This document shows, in pieces, positions 7,254 through 15,683 of a DNA stretch of 34,996 nucleotides. The position numbers were made by a program, and so were the translations under genes. The stretch comes from JAJPIG01 sp035531675 (GTDB lineage: Bacteria > Desulfobacterota > Binatia > Binatales > Binataceae). The stretch covers positions 1 through 34,996 of the forward strand of contig DATKSL010000036.1 in assembly GCA_035531675.1 (NCBI GenBank). The letters run 5' to 3'. The stretch's first letter is position 1. Each line of letters starts with the position of its first letter. The notes below the pieces were generated by a model that had not been told where the DNA came from, made no database searches, and saw only the letters and a list, made by a program, of their open reading frames with translations.

Positions 7254-7568
7254 ATGGTTACCCTGTCTGAAAATGCGGCGTTGAAGATCAAGCAGCTGGT
7301 GGGCGATAAGCCCACCGCGGGACTGCGCGTCAAAGTGGTGGGCGGCGGATGCTCGGGGCTGCAGTACCGAATGGAGATCGATGCTCAGCAGGAGCGCGAT
7401 AAGGTGTTTGAGCGCGACGGCGCGCGACTGATTGTTGACAAAAAGAGTTTTTTGTATTTAAACGGCGCGCAACTTGATTACGCTGAAGAGCTGATGGCAT
7501 CGGGTTTCAAACTGGTTAATCCCAACGCCAAGCGCACTTGCGGATGCGGGGAATCGTTCATCGTATGA
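7254..7568 (+). CDS. iscA: A-type iron-sulfur carrier protein IscA
   Basis: The 104-residue A-type carrier receives clusters from the scaffold and delivers them, or iron, to target proteins. The three ligand cysteines of the family are present: C33 in GGGCSGLQY, and C96 and C98 in TCGCGESF near the C-terminus. The length is typical. It begins 15 bases after iscU and ends just before hscB. The ribosome binding site is poor, suggesting translation coupled to iscU. Confidence 0.94.
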   Translation: MVTLSENAALKIKQLVGDKPTAGLRVKVVGGGCSGLQYRMEIDAQQERDKVFERDGARLIVDKKSFLYLNGAQLDYAEELMASGFKLVNPNAKRTCGCGESFIV

Positions 7569-7598
7569 ACGGTGAGCAGCGGGGTCACTGGCGCAAAG

Positions 7599-8252
7599 AT
7601 GGTGCAATGCCCGTCATGCGCACGGCTCGCAGAGCCGTGCCTGGTCTGTCCGCAATGCGGCGGACCGCTTGCGGCTGAAACTGACGGTTTCACCGCGCTG
7701 GGGCTGTCCCGAAAGCTTGTCATCGATCCGGCAGCGCTGGAGCGCGCCTACCACGCCTTGAGCCGCCGGATTCATCCCGACCGCTTTGCCTCCAGTCCGC
7801 CCGCGGTCCGCGACGCCAGCCTGCGGGGCACCGCGCTGCTGACGCGCAGCTACCGCATCCTGCGCGACCCGGTCACGCGCGGAATTTATTGGTTGGAACT
7901 CAACGGAGAGCAGCTTAATCAGGATAACAACCGGGTTCCGCCGGAGCTCGCCGCGATGGTCTTCGAGGCCCAGGAGCAACTCGCCGAGTTGCGCGACGCC
8001 CGCCGCGGCGATGCTGCGCAAGCGCGCGAGATGGCGGCCGGCATCGCTGAGCGGCGCGCCGCGCTGGCCGGCTTGATCGACCAGGCACGAGGTGATTTGC
8101 AGCGCAATTTCGAGCGTTGGGACGGCGGCGAGAGCGAGCGGACCGCGCTGAGTGGCGATCTCAAGGCGATTCTGTCGCGCATCGCCTACCTGCGCACCCT
8201 GATGCGCGACGTCGATCGCGAGCTGGAAGAGCCCAGCGCTGTAACACTTTAG
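7599..8252 (+). CDS. hscB: Fe-S assembly co-chaperone HscB with an N-terminal tetracysteine zinc finger
   Basis: HscB is the J-domain partner that brings IscU to HscA and stimulates its ATPase. The HPD motif is present (RIHPDRF, H59-D61), followed by a three-helix C-terminal domain of the kind that binds IscU. The N-terminus has an extra module with cysteines C4, C7, C14, C17 and C20 (CPSC, CLVCPQC). It resembles the zinc-binding tetracysteine finger known from animal HSCB and is absent from E. coli HscB. ATG 7599 is preferred; GTG 7572, three bases after the iscA stop, would add nine residues. An 8-bp perfect hairpin (CACGGCTC 7621-7628, GAGCCGTG 7632-7639) lies in the first codons and could slow initiation. 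Confidence 0.92.
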   Translation: MVQCPSCARLAEPCLVCPQCGGPLAAETDGFTALGLSRKLVIDPAALERAYHALSRRIHPDRFASSPPAVRDASLRGTALLTRSYRILRDPVTRGIYWLELNGEQLNQDNNRVPPELAAMVFEAQEQLAELRDARRGDAAQAREMAAGIAERRAALAGLIDQARGDLQRNFERWDGGESERTALSGDLKAILSRIAYLRTLMRDVDRELEEPSAVTL

Positions 8253-8297
8253 CAATTTTACTGTGTCATCCTTAGATTAAGTACGAACACTGAATCG

Positions 8298-10160
8298 ATG
8301 GCCCGCATACTTGGCATAGACCTCGGCACCACCAATAGCCTGATCGCGACGATGCACGCCGGGCAGCCGCGCGTCATCCCCGATCCCAAGACGCGCCAGA
8401 GCCTGCTGCCCTCGGTGGTGGCGCTGGGGCCTGATGGTGAGGCGTTCGTCGGCGACGAGGCGGTCCGGATGGAGCCCCATCTGGCGGTCGCGCGCGATGG
8501 ACACGTCGCCACGGTCGATTTCCCCGGCGGCGGCGCGGGCGCCGTGATTCGTTCGGTCAAGCGCTACATGGGCCTCGGCGGCGCCGACCTGGCGGCCGAG
8601 GATCGCAGCCGCTACACCTTTACCGACGTCAGCGGACCGGTGGTGCGCTTCAAGGTCGGGGCGCGCGAATACACCCCGCCGCAAATCTCCGCCGAGATTC
8701 TCAAAGCCCTCAAGCAGCGCGCCGAAGAGGCGCTCAACGACAAGATCGAACAGGTCGTGATCACGGTGCCGGCCTACTTCAATGACGGCCAGCGCCAGGC
8801 GACCAAGGATGCGGGACTGCTCGCCGGCCTGCAGGTCGAGCGGCTGGTCAACGAGCCGACCGCGGCCTCGCTCGCCTACGGCCTGCAAAAGATGGCGAGT
8901 GGACGGGTGGCGGTTTACGACTTTGGCGGCGGCACCTTCGACATCTCGATTCTGAGCGTCAAGGACGGCGTCTTCGAAGTCCTGGCGACCAACGGCGATA
9001 CCCATCTGGGCGGCGACGATCTCGATCGCGCGCTGGTCGAGTTCACGCTCGCCGACGCGCCCGAGGCGGTGCGCGCCGATCGCCACGTCTGGAACACCGT
9101 GCGGCTGGTGGCCGAGGACGCCAAGAAGATTCTGAGCTTCCAGGAAGGGGTGGCGCTCGAACTGACGCTGCCCAACGGCAAGCTCGACCGCACTATCGAC
9201 CGCGTCGACCTCGAACGGCTGGCCGAGCCGCTGGTGCGACGCACGATCGAATGCTGCCAGCGCGCGCTCAAGGATGCCGGGCTGACGCCGGCCGAGATCG
9301 ACGCGATCGTGCTGGTCGGCGGCTCGACCCGGATGCCGCTGGTGCGCCGGCGCGTGCAGGAATTTTTCGGCCGTGAGCCGCTGTGCTCGCTCGATCCCGA
9401 CCAGGTGGTGGCGCTGGGCGCCGCCGTCCAGGCGAGCATTCTGATGGGCACCCAGGGCGACATGCTGCTGCTCGACGTGGTACCGCTGTCGCTCGGTATC
9501 GAGACCATCGGCGGCGTGGTCGAACGGCTGGTGTTCCGCAATACCACCATCCCGACCAGCGTCACCGAGATGTTCACCACCGCGGTCGACAATCAGACCC
9601 ACGTCGATATCCACGTGCTGCAGGGCGAGCGCGAGCTGGCGCGGGATTGCCGCAGCCTGGCGCGCTTCAAGCTCGGCCCGCTCGAGCCCAAGCCGGCCGG
9701 CCTGCCGCGCATCGCGGTGACCTTCCTGATCGACGCCAACGGAATTTTGAACGTGATGGCCGCCGACGAGGAGACCGGCCGCGGCCATATGGTCGACGTC
9801 AAGCCGAGCTACGGCCTGACCGACGAGGAAATCGAGCGGATGCTCGAGGAGGCGATCGATCACGGCGAGGAGGATATCGCCGAGCGTCTGCTGATCACCG
9901 CGCGCAGCGCCGCCGAGCAGATTATCGCCGCGGTCCGCAAGCAGCTCCACGATTACGCGCGCCTGGTCGAGCCCGCTGAGCGGGCCGAAACTGAAGCGCT
10001 GATGGCGCGGCTCGAGACCGCCCGCCATGGCAGCGATCGGGAGCAGATCGAAAATCTGGTCGAAGAGTTGAACCAGCTAACGACGCCCTTCGCCGAGCGC
10101 ATCATGGACGAAGCCATCAAGCTGGCGCTCGAGAAGAAGACCGTCGAGGAGCTGTCGTAG
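8298..10160 (+). CDS. hscA: Fe-S assembly Hsp70 chaperone HscA
   Basis: HscA is a specialised DnaK-type chaperone that binds the LPPVK motif of IscU and drives cluster transfer with ATP. The 620-residue protein matches the usual length of about 616. The ATPase domain shows GIDLGTTNS at the N-terminus, VPAYFNDGQRQATKDAG, NEPTAASLAYG, YDFGGGTFDISIL and VLVGGSTRMP. The substrate domain follows (from about residue 385), with QGERELARDCRSLARFKL, typical of the Hsp70 beta sandwich. It starts 45 bases after hscB, the largest gap inside the operon, and no strong ribosome binding site is visible. iscX follows after 13 bases. Confidence 0.96.
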   Translation: MARILGIDLGTTNSLIATMHAGQPRVIPDPKTRQSLLPSVVALGPDGEAFVGDEAVRMEPHLAVARDGHVATVDFPGGGAGAVIRSVKRYMGLGGADLAAEDRSRYTFTDVSGPVVRFKVGAREYTPPQISAEILKALKQRAEEALNDKIEQVVITVPAYFNDGQRQATKDAGLLAGLQVERLVNEPTAASLAYGLQKMASGRVAVYDFGGGTFDISILSVKDGVFEVLATNGDTHLGGDDLDRALVEFTLADAPEAVRADRHVWNTVRLVAEDAKKILSFQEGVALELTLPNGKLDRTIDRVDLERLAEPLVRRTIECCQRALKDAGLTPAEIDAIVLVGGSTRMPLVRRRVQEFFGREPLCSLDPDQVVALGAAVQASILMGTQGDMLLLDVVPLSLGIETIGGVVERLVFRNTTIPTSVTEMFTTAVDNQTHVDIHVLQGERELARDCRSLARFKLGPLEPKPAGLPRIAVTFLIDANGILNVMAADEETGRGHMVDVKPSYGLTDEEIERMLEEAIDHGEEDIAERLLITARSAAEQIIAAVRKQLHDYARLVEPAERAETEALMARLETARHGSDREQIENLVEELNQLTTPFAERIMDEAIKLALEKKTVEELS

Positions 10161-10173
10161 GAGACAACCAAGG

Positions 10174-10395
10174 ATGGGATTCAAGTGGGATCAGGCGGAG
10201 GAGATCGCCGAGGTGCTGGCCGAGAATCACCCCGGACTCAACCCGCTCGACGCCAGGTTTATCGACCTGCGCCAGTGGGTGATCGATCTCGACGAATTCG
10301 AGGACGATGCGGAGGCCTCGAGCGAGGCCAAGCTGGAAGCGATCCAGATGGCATGGAACGAAATTTATCGCGAGCAAAGTGAGGATTCTGAATAG
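10174..10395 (+). CDS. iscX: Fe-S assembly protein IscX
   Basis: IscX is a small acidic helical protein that binds IscS and iron and modulates cluster assembly rate. The 73-residue sequence has the family pattern: KWDQAEEIAEVLAE, HPGLNPLDARFIDLRQW, then the acidic DLDEFEDD and the C-terminal AIQMAWNEIY block. AGGAG lies about 10 bases before ATG 10174. In proteobacterial isc operons fdx normally lies between hscA and iscX; here iscX follows hscA directly and fdx is missing from the cluster. Confidence 0.93.
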   Translation: MGFKWDQAEEIAEVLAENHPGLNPLDARFIDLRQWVIDLDEFEDDAEASSEAKLEAIQMAWNEIYREQSEDSE

Positions 10396-10431
10396 CCGGC
10401 ACACGGATGCCGTCTAAAGGAGGATGGGGCG

Positions 10432-11019
10432 GTGGAAGCAAGCGCAGTTAAGACTGATTCGGGAGGTAAGATGCAGGAAAAGGAAACCTTGGACGAGAAG
10501 CTGCCGGGATTATTCGAACCCGACACGCTTTTGCCGATCCAGTACTTCGAGGCGATGCGTCGCAAGCATCTCCTTGAGGGTGAGAAGCGTCTGATTTTGA
10601 GTGTGCTCGAGGACGCGGTCGAGTGCTTCATGAAGTGTATCGACTCGACGACCAATAAAGGCCAGCGGCTGTTCCGCGATGCCGACGACTGGATCAACCT
10701 GGAGGATAAGCACTGGGTCTTCTCCTTCGACAACGTCTGCGAGATGCTCGATATCGAGCCCGAGTATCTGCGCCGCGGTCTGCAGCGCTGGAAAGAGCGC
10801 CGGCTGCAGGCGATCGCTGAGCGCGCGGCGATGGTCGCGCAGCAGGCGACGCTCCCCGCCGCGCCGGTCGCCGAGAGCGAGCCCGAAGTGGCGGCGCCGG
10901 CCGCCAGCGTGATGCCCGCCTCCGCCCAGGTGTTCAGGGCGGATCGCGCGGTCAATTCCAAGCGCGTCAAGGTTGCGACCACCCGCAAGGTCGCCAAGCT
11001 CAGCAAAGCGCGCGCCTGA
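10432..11019 (+). CDS. Conserved hypothetical protein at the end of the isc operon
   Basis: The protein has 195 residues. Residues 25-125 form a conserved-looking helical domain containing LLPIQYFEAMRRK, EKRLILSVLEDAVECF and WINLEDKHWVFSFDNVCEML. I recall this pattern from uncharacterised deltaproteobacterial proteins. The end of the domain (CEMLDIEPEYLRRGLQRW) could be a helix-turn-helix, which would suit a regulator, but this is inference. The C-terminal 60 residues are a low-complexity Ala/Pro/Val linker ending in a basic tail (KRVKVATTRKVAKLSKARA). GTG 10432 has an ideal AAAGGAGG 8 bases upstream; ATG 10471 with GGGAGG is a good alternative start. It lies 36 bases after iscX and before the terminator. 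Confidence 0.8.
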   Translation: MEASAVKTDSGGKMQEKETLDEKLPGLFEPDTLLPIQYFEAMRRKHLLEGEKRLILSVLEDAVECFMKCIDSTTNKGQRLFRDADDWINLEDKHWVFSFDNVCEMLDIEPEYLRRGLQRWKERRLQAIAERAAMVAQQATLPAAPVAESEPEVAAPAASVMPASAQVFRADRAVNSKRVKVATTRKVAKLSKARA

Positions 11020-11041
11020 GATAGCAATATCACCGTGAACG

Positions 11042-11070
11042 AAGGCGGCCCCTTGTCGGCCGCCTTTGTT
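11042..11070 (+). terminator. Rho-independent terminator of the isc operon
   Basis: A perfect 9-bp GC-rich stem (AAGGCGGCC 11042-11050, GGCCGCCTT 11058-11066) with a 7-base loop is followed by a T-rich stretch (TGTTTCATT). It lies 22 bases after the stop codon of the last gene in the cluster. Confidence 0.88.
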
Positions 11071-11234
11071 TCATTGGTGGTCGCAAGCAGGCGCATTCAC
11101 TCAAAATTATCCACTACGCGCCGCGGCCGGCTTTCGGGCTGGCTTCGTGCGGGCCGCTGACCGAAGATGGAAGTGCGATGGAATTCGGTTCGCGGCCATG
11201 GCGATGCTGCGAACCACAAGGGGAGCGGGTCGCG

Positions 11235-11654
11235 ATGAACTTCGGTATCATCAGGTCGATTGCCGCGCTCGCACTTCTGAGCTTGGCGCTGCCGGCCGTC
11301 GCCGGCGCCGACCAACAACATCAGGCCGACTTGAACAAGCCGGCCTGGGCCTATCAGTCTTCCGACTGGTGGCAGGTCTACGAGTCGCAAGCACGGCAGT
11401 CTTCCAGCCACGCCGATCAGGAGCGCAACGACGGCGCGCATTTCCGCTACTGGCGCGAGCATCATCGCCAGGCCGCCGGCGAACGCGACTACCGCTGGCG
11501 ATGGAAGTGCGATCGGGACGGCGACAACTGCCGGCCCAATCCGTACTCCTACGGGACCAGCTTCACGCCGCCCGATTCGATCTACTATCGGCAGTACAAC
11601 CCGTCCTACGGATACATGATGCCATGGAGCTTTTACGTCACGCCTTATCGTTGA
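11235..11654 (+). CDS. Small exported protein of unknown function
   Basis: The protein has 139 residues. The N-terminus is a classic Sec signal peptide (MNFGIIRSIAALALLSLALPAVAGA, written here only as a positional cue: residues 1-23, with the AVAGA cleavage region). The mature part is rich in Trp, Tyr, Gln and Arg, with repeated aromatic clusters (WAYQSSDWW, FRYWREHHRQ, YRWRWKCDRDGDNC). The C-terminus is Tyr/Pro-rich. Two cysteines in CDRDGDNC could form a disulfide. ATG 11235 was chosen over the frame opening at 11178 because it begins the signal peptide and follows GGGAGCGGG. Its stop overlaps the 3' end of the convergent oxidoreductase gene by 10 bases. Confidence 0.72.
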   Translation: MNFGIIRSIAALALLSLALPAVAGADQQHQADLNKPAWAYQSSDWWQVYESQARQSSSHADQERNDGAHFRYWREHHRQAAGERDYRWRWKCDRDGDNCRPNPYSYGTSFTPPDSIYYRQYNPSYGYMMPWSFYVTPYR

Positions 11655-14521
11655 GCGCCGGGCGGCCTCGCCTCGAGATTCAGCACCTGTGCCAGATGGA
11701 GCGGCCTGCGCTCCGGACAGAACTGGCGGATCTGCGTCCGGCACGCGAAGCCGTCGGCGATAACGATGGTGTCGGGCGGGCTCTCGCGCACCGCCGGCAG
11801 TAGTACGCGCTCGCCGATGGCGCGGGAAATTTCGTAGTGCGCGGCGTCGTAGCCGAACGCCCCCGCCATCCCGCAGCATCCGGAATCGAGCACGGCGAGC
11901 CTGAGCTCCGGCTGCCGGCCAAGAATCGCTATCTCACCGTCCAGGCCGGCCAGCGCCTTCTGATGGCAATGGCCGTGCAACAGCGCGTTGCCGGCCGGGC
12001 CGACGATTGACGGCGCGCGGCGCGCGATGAACTCGTCGAAGGTAAGGCTGCCGGCCGCCAGCGCGCGAGCCGCCTCATCGTGCGCGAAGAGTCCCGGCAG
12101 TTCGTCGCGGAAGGTGAGAATACAGCTCGGTTCGAGCCCGACGATCGGCACGCCGCGCCGCACGTAGGGCGCCAGCGTATCGATCGTCTGGCGCAGACGA
12201 TGCTTCGCGCGCGCGAGCATCCCTTGATCGTATAGCGGGCGTCCGCAGCATAGATCGGCGCGCGGCACGATCACCTCGAAGCCCGCCCGCTCGAGCACCG
12301 CGACCGCTGCGATCGCGACCTCAGGCTCGAAAAAATTGTTGAAGGTGTCGGCGAACAACACCACTTTGGCATCCTGCGCGGCGCGCGCCGGACGGCTCCG
12401 AAACCAGGCGCGGAAAGTCGGCTGCGCGATCCTCGGCAGGCGCCGGTCCGGATGAACTCCCAGCCATCGCCGCGCGGCAACCCGTAGCGGCGCGGCGGCG
12501 ATCGCGGGGTTGCTCAGGCGCGGAGCGAGCGCGGCGATTCGCGCCAGTTCGTGAATCCGGCCGAACAGCCACGAAGCGAGCGGGCGGCGATGGGTCCGAT
12601 AATAGGCGTTGAAAAATTCCGCCTTGTACGTGGCCAGGTCGACGCCGGACGGACATTCGCTCTTGCAGGCCTTGCACGACAGGCACAGATCGAGCGCCTC
12701 CTTGAGCGCCGCGTCGCCGAAACCGTCGGGCAGCGCGTCGCCGGTGAGCGCCTCGAACAGCAGCCGCGCGCGGCCGCGCGTCGAGTGCATCTCGTCGCGC
12801 GTCGCCATGTACGACGGACACATCGTGCCGCCGTCGAGCTTGCGGCACTTGCCGATCCCGACGCATCGCAGCGCCGCGCCGGCGAGGCCGTCCTCCGCGC
12901 TGAAGTCGAAATGGGTCGCGACCGGCCGGGCCCGGAAGGACGGGCCGAGCCGCAGGTCGGAATCGAGCGGATACGGATTGACGATCACGCCCGGGTTCAT
13001 CCGTCCGTCGGGATCGAAAGCGCGCTTGAACTCGGCGAAGGCCTCGCTCATCCCGGCGCCGAACAGTCGCGGCAGCAATTCGCCGCGCGCCCGACCGTCG
13101 CCATGCTCACCCGATAGCGAGCCGCCGAACTCGGCGACCAAGCCCGCGAGATCCTCCATCGCGGCGCGAAACACCGCGACCCCGCGCGCGCTCGCCAGAT
13201 CGAAGTTGATCCGGCAATGGACGCAGCCCTCGCCGAAGTGGCCGTAGAACGAAGCCGCCTGAAGATCGTGACGCGCGAGCAGCGCCGCGAGTCTTCGCAG
13301 GTAAGCGCCGAGCCGCGCCGGCGGCACCGCGGTGTCCTCGGCGCCGGGCCAGGTGCGTGGATAGCCGGGCACGAAGGCGCTGGCTCCAAGTCCCGAAGCG
13401 CGAAGCCCCCACACTCCCTGCTGTTCGCGCGCGTCAGTGAGCACCGCGGTTCCCGCACAGGCGCCGAGATGCCGCGCCATCGCAGCCAGCGCCTCGCCGC
13501 GGCCGCGCGCTTCGTCGGGATTGGCGCCACCAAGCTCGACGGCCAGGAAGGCGCGGCCGCGCGGCAGCAGCTTCACCGCCGCCATCCCCTTTGAGCGTGC
13601 GAAGTCGGGCAGCCGTTCGTCAAAGCCTTCGAGCGCTTCGGGCCGATGCTCGAGAATCCACGGCACCTGGTCGGCGGCGAGGTAGATATCGTCGAAGCCC
13701 AGCACCGCCAGCGCGATCGCCTGAGGCCGCGGCACGACCTCAAGTGTTGCTTTAAGTATGATCGCGAGCGTGCCCTCCGCCCCGGTTATCGCGCGGGCCG
13801 GGTTGAAGCCGTTCTCCGGCAGCAGCCAGTCGAGGTTGTAACCCGAAACCCGCCGCGGAATTTTCGGATAGCGGCTGCGGACCAGGTCGCCGAAGCGATC
13901 GCGGATGGCGCGCAGGTGCGCATAGAGTTCGCCGGCGCGGCCGCCCGCAGTGCAGGCGGCGGCGAGCTGCGGCTCGTCCATCGCATCCAGTTCGAGCCGC
14001 GTCCCGTCATAGAGCAGGACTTCGAGCGCGCGCAGATTATCGACCGTCTTGCCGTAGGCGGCGGAGTGCGCGCCGCAGGCGTTGTTGCCAACCATCCCGC
14101 CGATCGTGCAGCGGTCAGCGGTAGTCGGGTCGGGCGCGAAGAACAGCGCGTCGTCGGCGAGCGCGCGGTTGAGTTGCGCTTGCACCGCGCCGGGCTCGAC
14201 CGTGACGATGCGGCGCGCGGTGTCGACGCGCTCGATGGCGTTCATGTACTTCGAGAAATCGAGCACCAGCGCGGCGTTCACCGTCTGGCCGCCGAGGCTG
14301 GTGCCGCCCCCGCGCGGCAGTATCGGGATCGAATTCTCGCGCGCCAGGGCGAGCGTGCGGACCACGTCGCCCTGGTGACGCGGGATTACCACGCCGAGCG
14401 GAATTTGCCGGTAGTTCGAGGCGTCGGTCGAATAGACCACCAGCGCGCCGCGATCGAAGCGAACCTCGCCTTCGATCGAACGGCGGAGTTCCGCTTCGAG
14501 CAGCTTCAGCGCGTGGCTCAA
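11645..14521 (-). CDS. Fused FAD-linked oxidase and Fe-S oxidoreductase (GlcD-GlcF / D-lactate dehydrogenase type)
   Basis: The 958-residue protein joins two parts usually split between GlcD and GlcF. Residues 1-480 are a PCMH/FAD-oxidase domain with ILPRGGGTSLGGQTV (68-81), CTIGGMVGNNACGAHS and, near its end, GEHGDGRARGELLPRLFG. The second part has a cysteine group near residue 550 and a ferredoxin-like CLSCKACKSECPSG near 610. Two CCG domains follow (DLCCGRPL near 753, DSGCCGMAGAFGYD near 877). Proteins of this layout oxidise 2-hydroxy acids such as D-lactate or D-2-hydroxyglutarate at the membrane; the substrate here is unknown. TTG 14521 is the apparent start and the ribosome binding site is weak. 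It lies 15 bases downstream of the fumarylacetoacetase-family gene, so the two are probably one transcript. Confidence 0.9.
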   Translation of the reverse strand: MSHALKLLEAELRRSIEGEVRFDRGALVVYSTDASNYRQIPLGVVIPRHQGDVVRTLALARENSIPILPRGGGTSLGGQTVNAALVLDFSKYMNAIERVDTARRIVTVEPGAVQAQLNRALADDALFFAPDPTTADRCTIGGMVGNNACGAHSAAYGKTVDNLRALEVLLYDGTRLELDAMDEPQLAAACTAGGRAGELYAHLRAIRDRFGDLVRSRYPKIPRRVSGYNLDWLLPENGFNPARAITGAEGTLAIILKATLEVVPRPQAIALAVLGFDDIYLAADQVPWILEHRPEALEGFDERLPDFARSKGMAAVKLLPRGRAFLAVELGGANPDEARGRGEALAAMARHLGACAGTAVLTDAREQQGVWGLRASGLGASAFVPGYPRTWPGAEDTAVPPARLGAYLRRLAALLARHDLQAASFYGHFGEGCVHCRINFDLASARGVAVFRAAMEDLAGLVAEFGGSLSGEHGDGRARGELLPRLFGAGMSEAFAEFKRAFDPDGRMNPGVIVNPYPLDSDLRLGPSFRARPVATHFDFSAEDGLAGAALRCVGIGKCRKLDGGTMCPSYMATRDEMHSTRGRARLLFEALTGDALPDGFGDAALKEALDLCLSCKACKSECPSGVDLATYKAEFFNAYYRTHRRPLASWLFGRIHELARIAALAPRLSNPAIAAAPLRVAARRWLGVHPDRRLPRIAQPTFRAWFRSRPARAAQDAKVVLFADTFNNFFEPEVAIAAVAVLERAGFEVIVPRADLCCGRPLYDQGMLARAKHRLRQTIDTLAPYVRRGVPIVGLEPSCILTFRDELPGLFAHDEAARALAAGSLTFDEFIARRAPSIVGPAGNALLHGHCHQKALAGLDGEIAILGRQPELRLAVLDSGCCGMAGAFGYDAAHYEISRAIGERVLLPAVRESPPDTIVIADGFACRTQIRQFCPERRPLHLAQVLNLEARPPGAQR

Positions 14522-14536
14522 CGGGCTCGAGCGCGC

Positions 14537-15493
14537 CTAGCGATGGGTCGCGCCGCCCTCGCGCGGACGCAGAATGGCCGGCACCGGCGTCGCGGGGTCG
14601 GTGCGCCGTCCGCGAGTGAAGTCGGCCATCGCGCGGTCGACCTCCTTGGGCCACTTGCGCTTCTGCTCGTCATGAATCTTGACGCTGAAACGGCCGATGC
14701 GCTCGATCTCGATAGTGACCGTCTCGCCGTCCTGCACCGGGCCGATCTGCTGATGGTTGGTGCCGCACGAGATCAGATCGCCGGGCTCCAGCGTGCTGAT
14801 CGACGAGGCGTAAGAGACCAGCTCGGCCGGCGGATGCTCCATGTCGCTGGTGTTGTAATCGTGGCGCGGCTGCTCGTCGTTCCACATCCTGATGCTCAGC
14901 TTATTGGGATCCGGAATTTCGTCGCGGGTCACGATCCACGGGCCGTGCGGGGCGAAGGTATCGAACGATTTGCCGATGAAGCCGACGTTGTCGCCCAGGC
15001 CGCGCGCCGAAATATCCATGAAGCAGGTGAAGCCGAAGACGTAGTTCATCGCGTCGCTCTGGCTGACGTTCTTGGCGCGCCGGCCGATCACGATTGCGAT
15101 CTCGGCCTCGTGATGGAAGACGTTGGCCTGCTGCTTGGGCAACTCGACGGTGCCGCCCGGATCGAGCACCGCGGCGGGCGATTTCAGGAACAGCGCGAGC
15201 GGGCGGATGGGAGTCTTGGTGCCCTCGTAAAAGTTGCCGATCGCGCACAGAATCTTGCTCGGCCGCGGCAACGGCGCACGCAGCCGCGCCCCCGCCACGG
15301 GTACGCCGCCGCCGGCCTGCGCGGCCTTCTCGATCGCCGGGCGCAGGCGCTCGAAGTTCGCGATGATCTCGGCCATCCGCTCGTGCGGCCGCAGCTTCAT
15401 CACCTCGTCGCCGACCGCCTTGCTGACATCGACCAGGGTCTTATCGCCAACCACCACGGCGGGAATATAATCGTTGAACAGCGCGAGCTTCAT
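14537..15493 (-). CDS. Fumarylacetoacetate hydrolase family protein
   Basis: The 318-residue protein belongs to the FAH family, Mg2+-dependent hydrolases, decarboxylases or hydratases that act on 2-keto acids from aromatic degradation. The catalytic domain begins at about residue 78 with PSKILCAIGNFYEG. It carries the metal-ligand motif HHEAEIAIVIG (Glu pair) and the later acidic ligand in FTCFMDISARG, followed by KSFDTFAPHGPWIV and LISCGTNHQQIGPV. GGAGG lies 6 bases before the ATG. The divergent acyl-CoA dehydrogenase gene starts 190 bases away, so this gap should contain promoters in both directions. A role in a meta-cleavage or similar pathway is likely, but the substrate is unknown. Confidence 0.9.
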   Translation of the reverse strand: MKLALFNDYIPAVVVGDKTLVDVSKAVGDEVMKLRPHERMAEIIANFERLRPAIEKAAQAGGGVPVAGARLRAPLPRPSKILCAIGNFYEGTKTPIRPLALFLKSPAAVLDPGGTVELPKQQANVFHHEAEIAIVIGRRAKNVSQSDAMNYVFGFTCFMDISARGLGDNVGFIGKSFDTFAPHGPWIVTRDEIPDPNKLSIRMWNDEQPRHDYNTSDMEHPPAELVSYASSISTLEPGDLISCGTNHQQIGPVQDGETVTIEIERIGRFSVKIHDEQKRKWPKEVDRAMADFTRGRRTDPATPVPAILRPREGGATHR

Positions 15494-15683
15494 GAGGCCT
15501 CCTTGAACGTTGGTTGAGGGCAGGGCGGACCCGACCGGCGCCGCGCCCCGAGCGTATCATCGAGAACTTACTTATAGAGCGACTCGCCGCGACTTGCCAC
15601 CCACGCCTGCGCGGGCGGCTGGCCATCCCGACCATCGGTGCTACAATTCGCCGCGTAGAGCGATCCAGCAGCGGGAGTAAGAG

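Noticed and set aside
8277..10028. A 583-codon open frame antisense to hscA
   Set aside because: The opposite strand encodes a full-length HscA with every family motif. Long antisense frames are expected in G+C-rich genes, and this one has low-complexity His/Arg/Gly-rich sequence.
13646..15517. A 623-codon plus-strand frame across the oxidoreductase and hydrolase genes
   Set aside because: It is antisense to two well-supported genes and has no recognisable domain.
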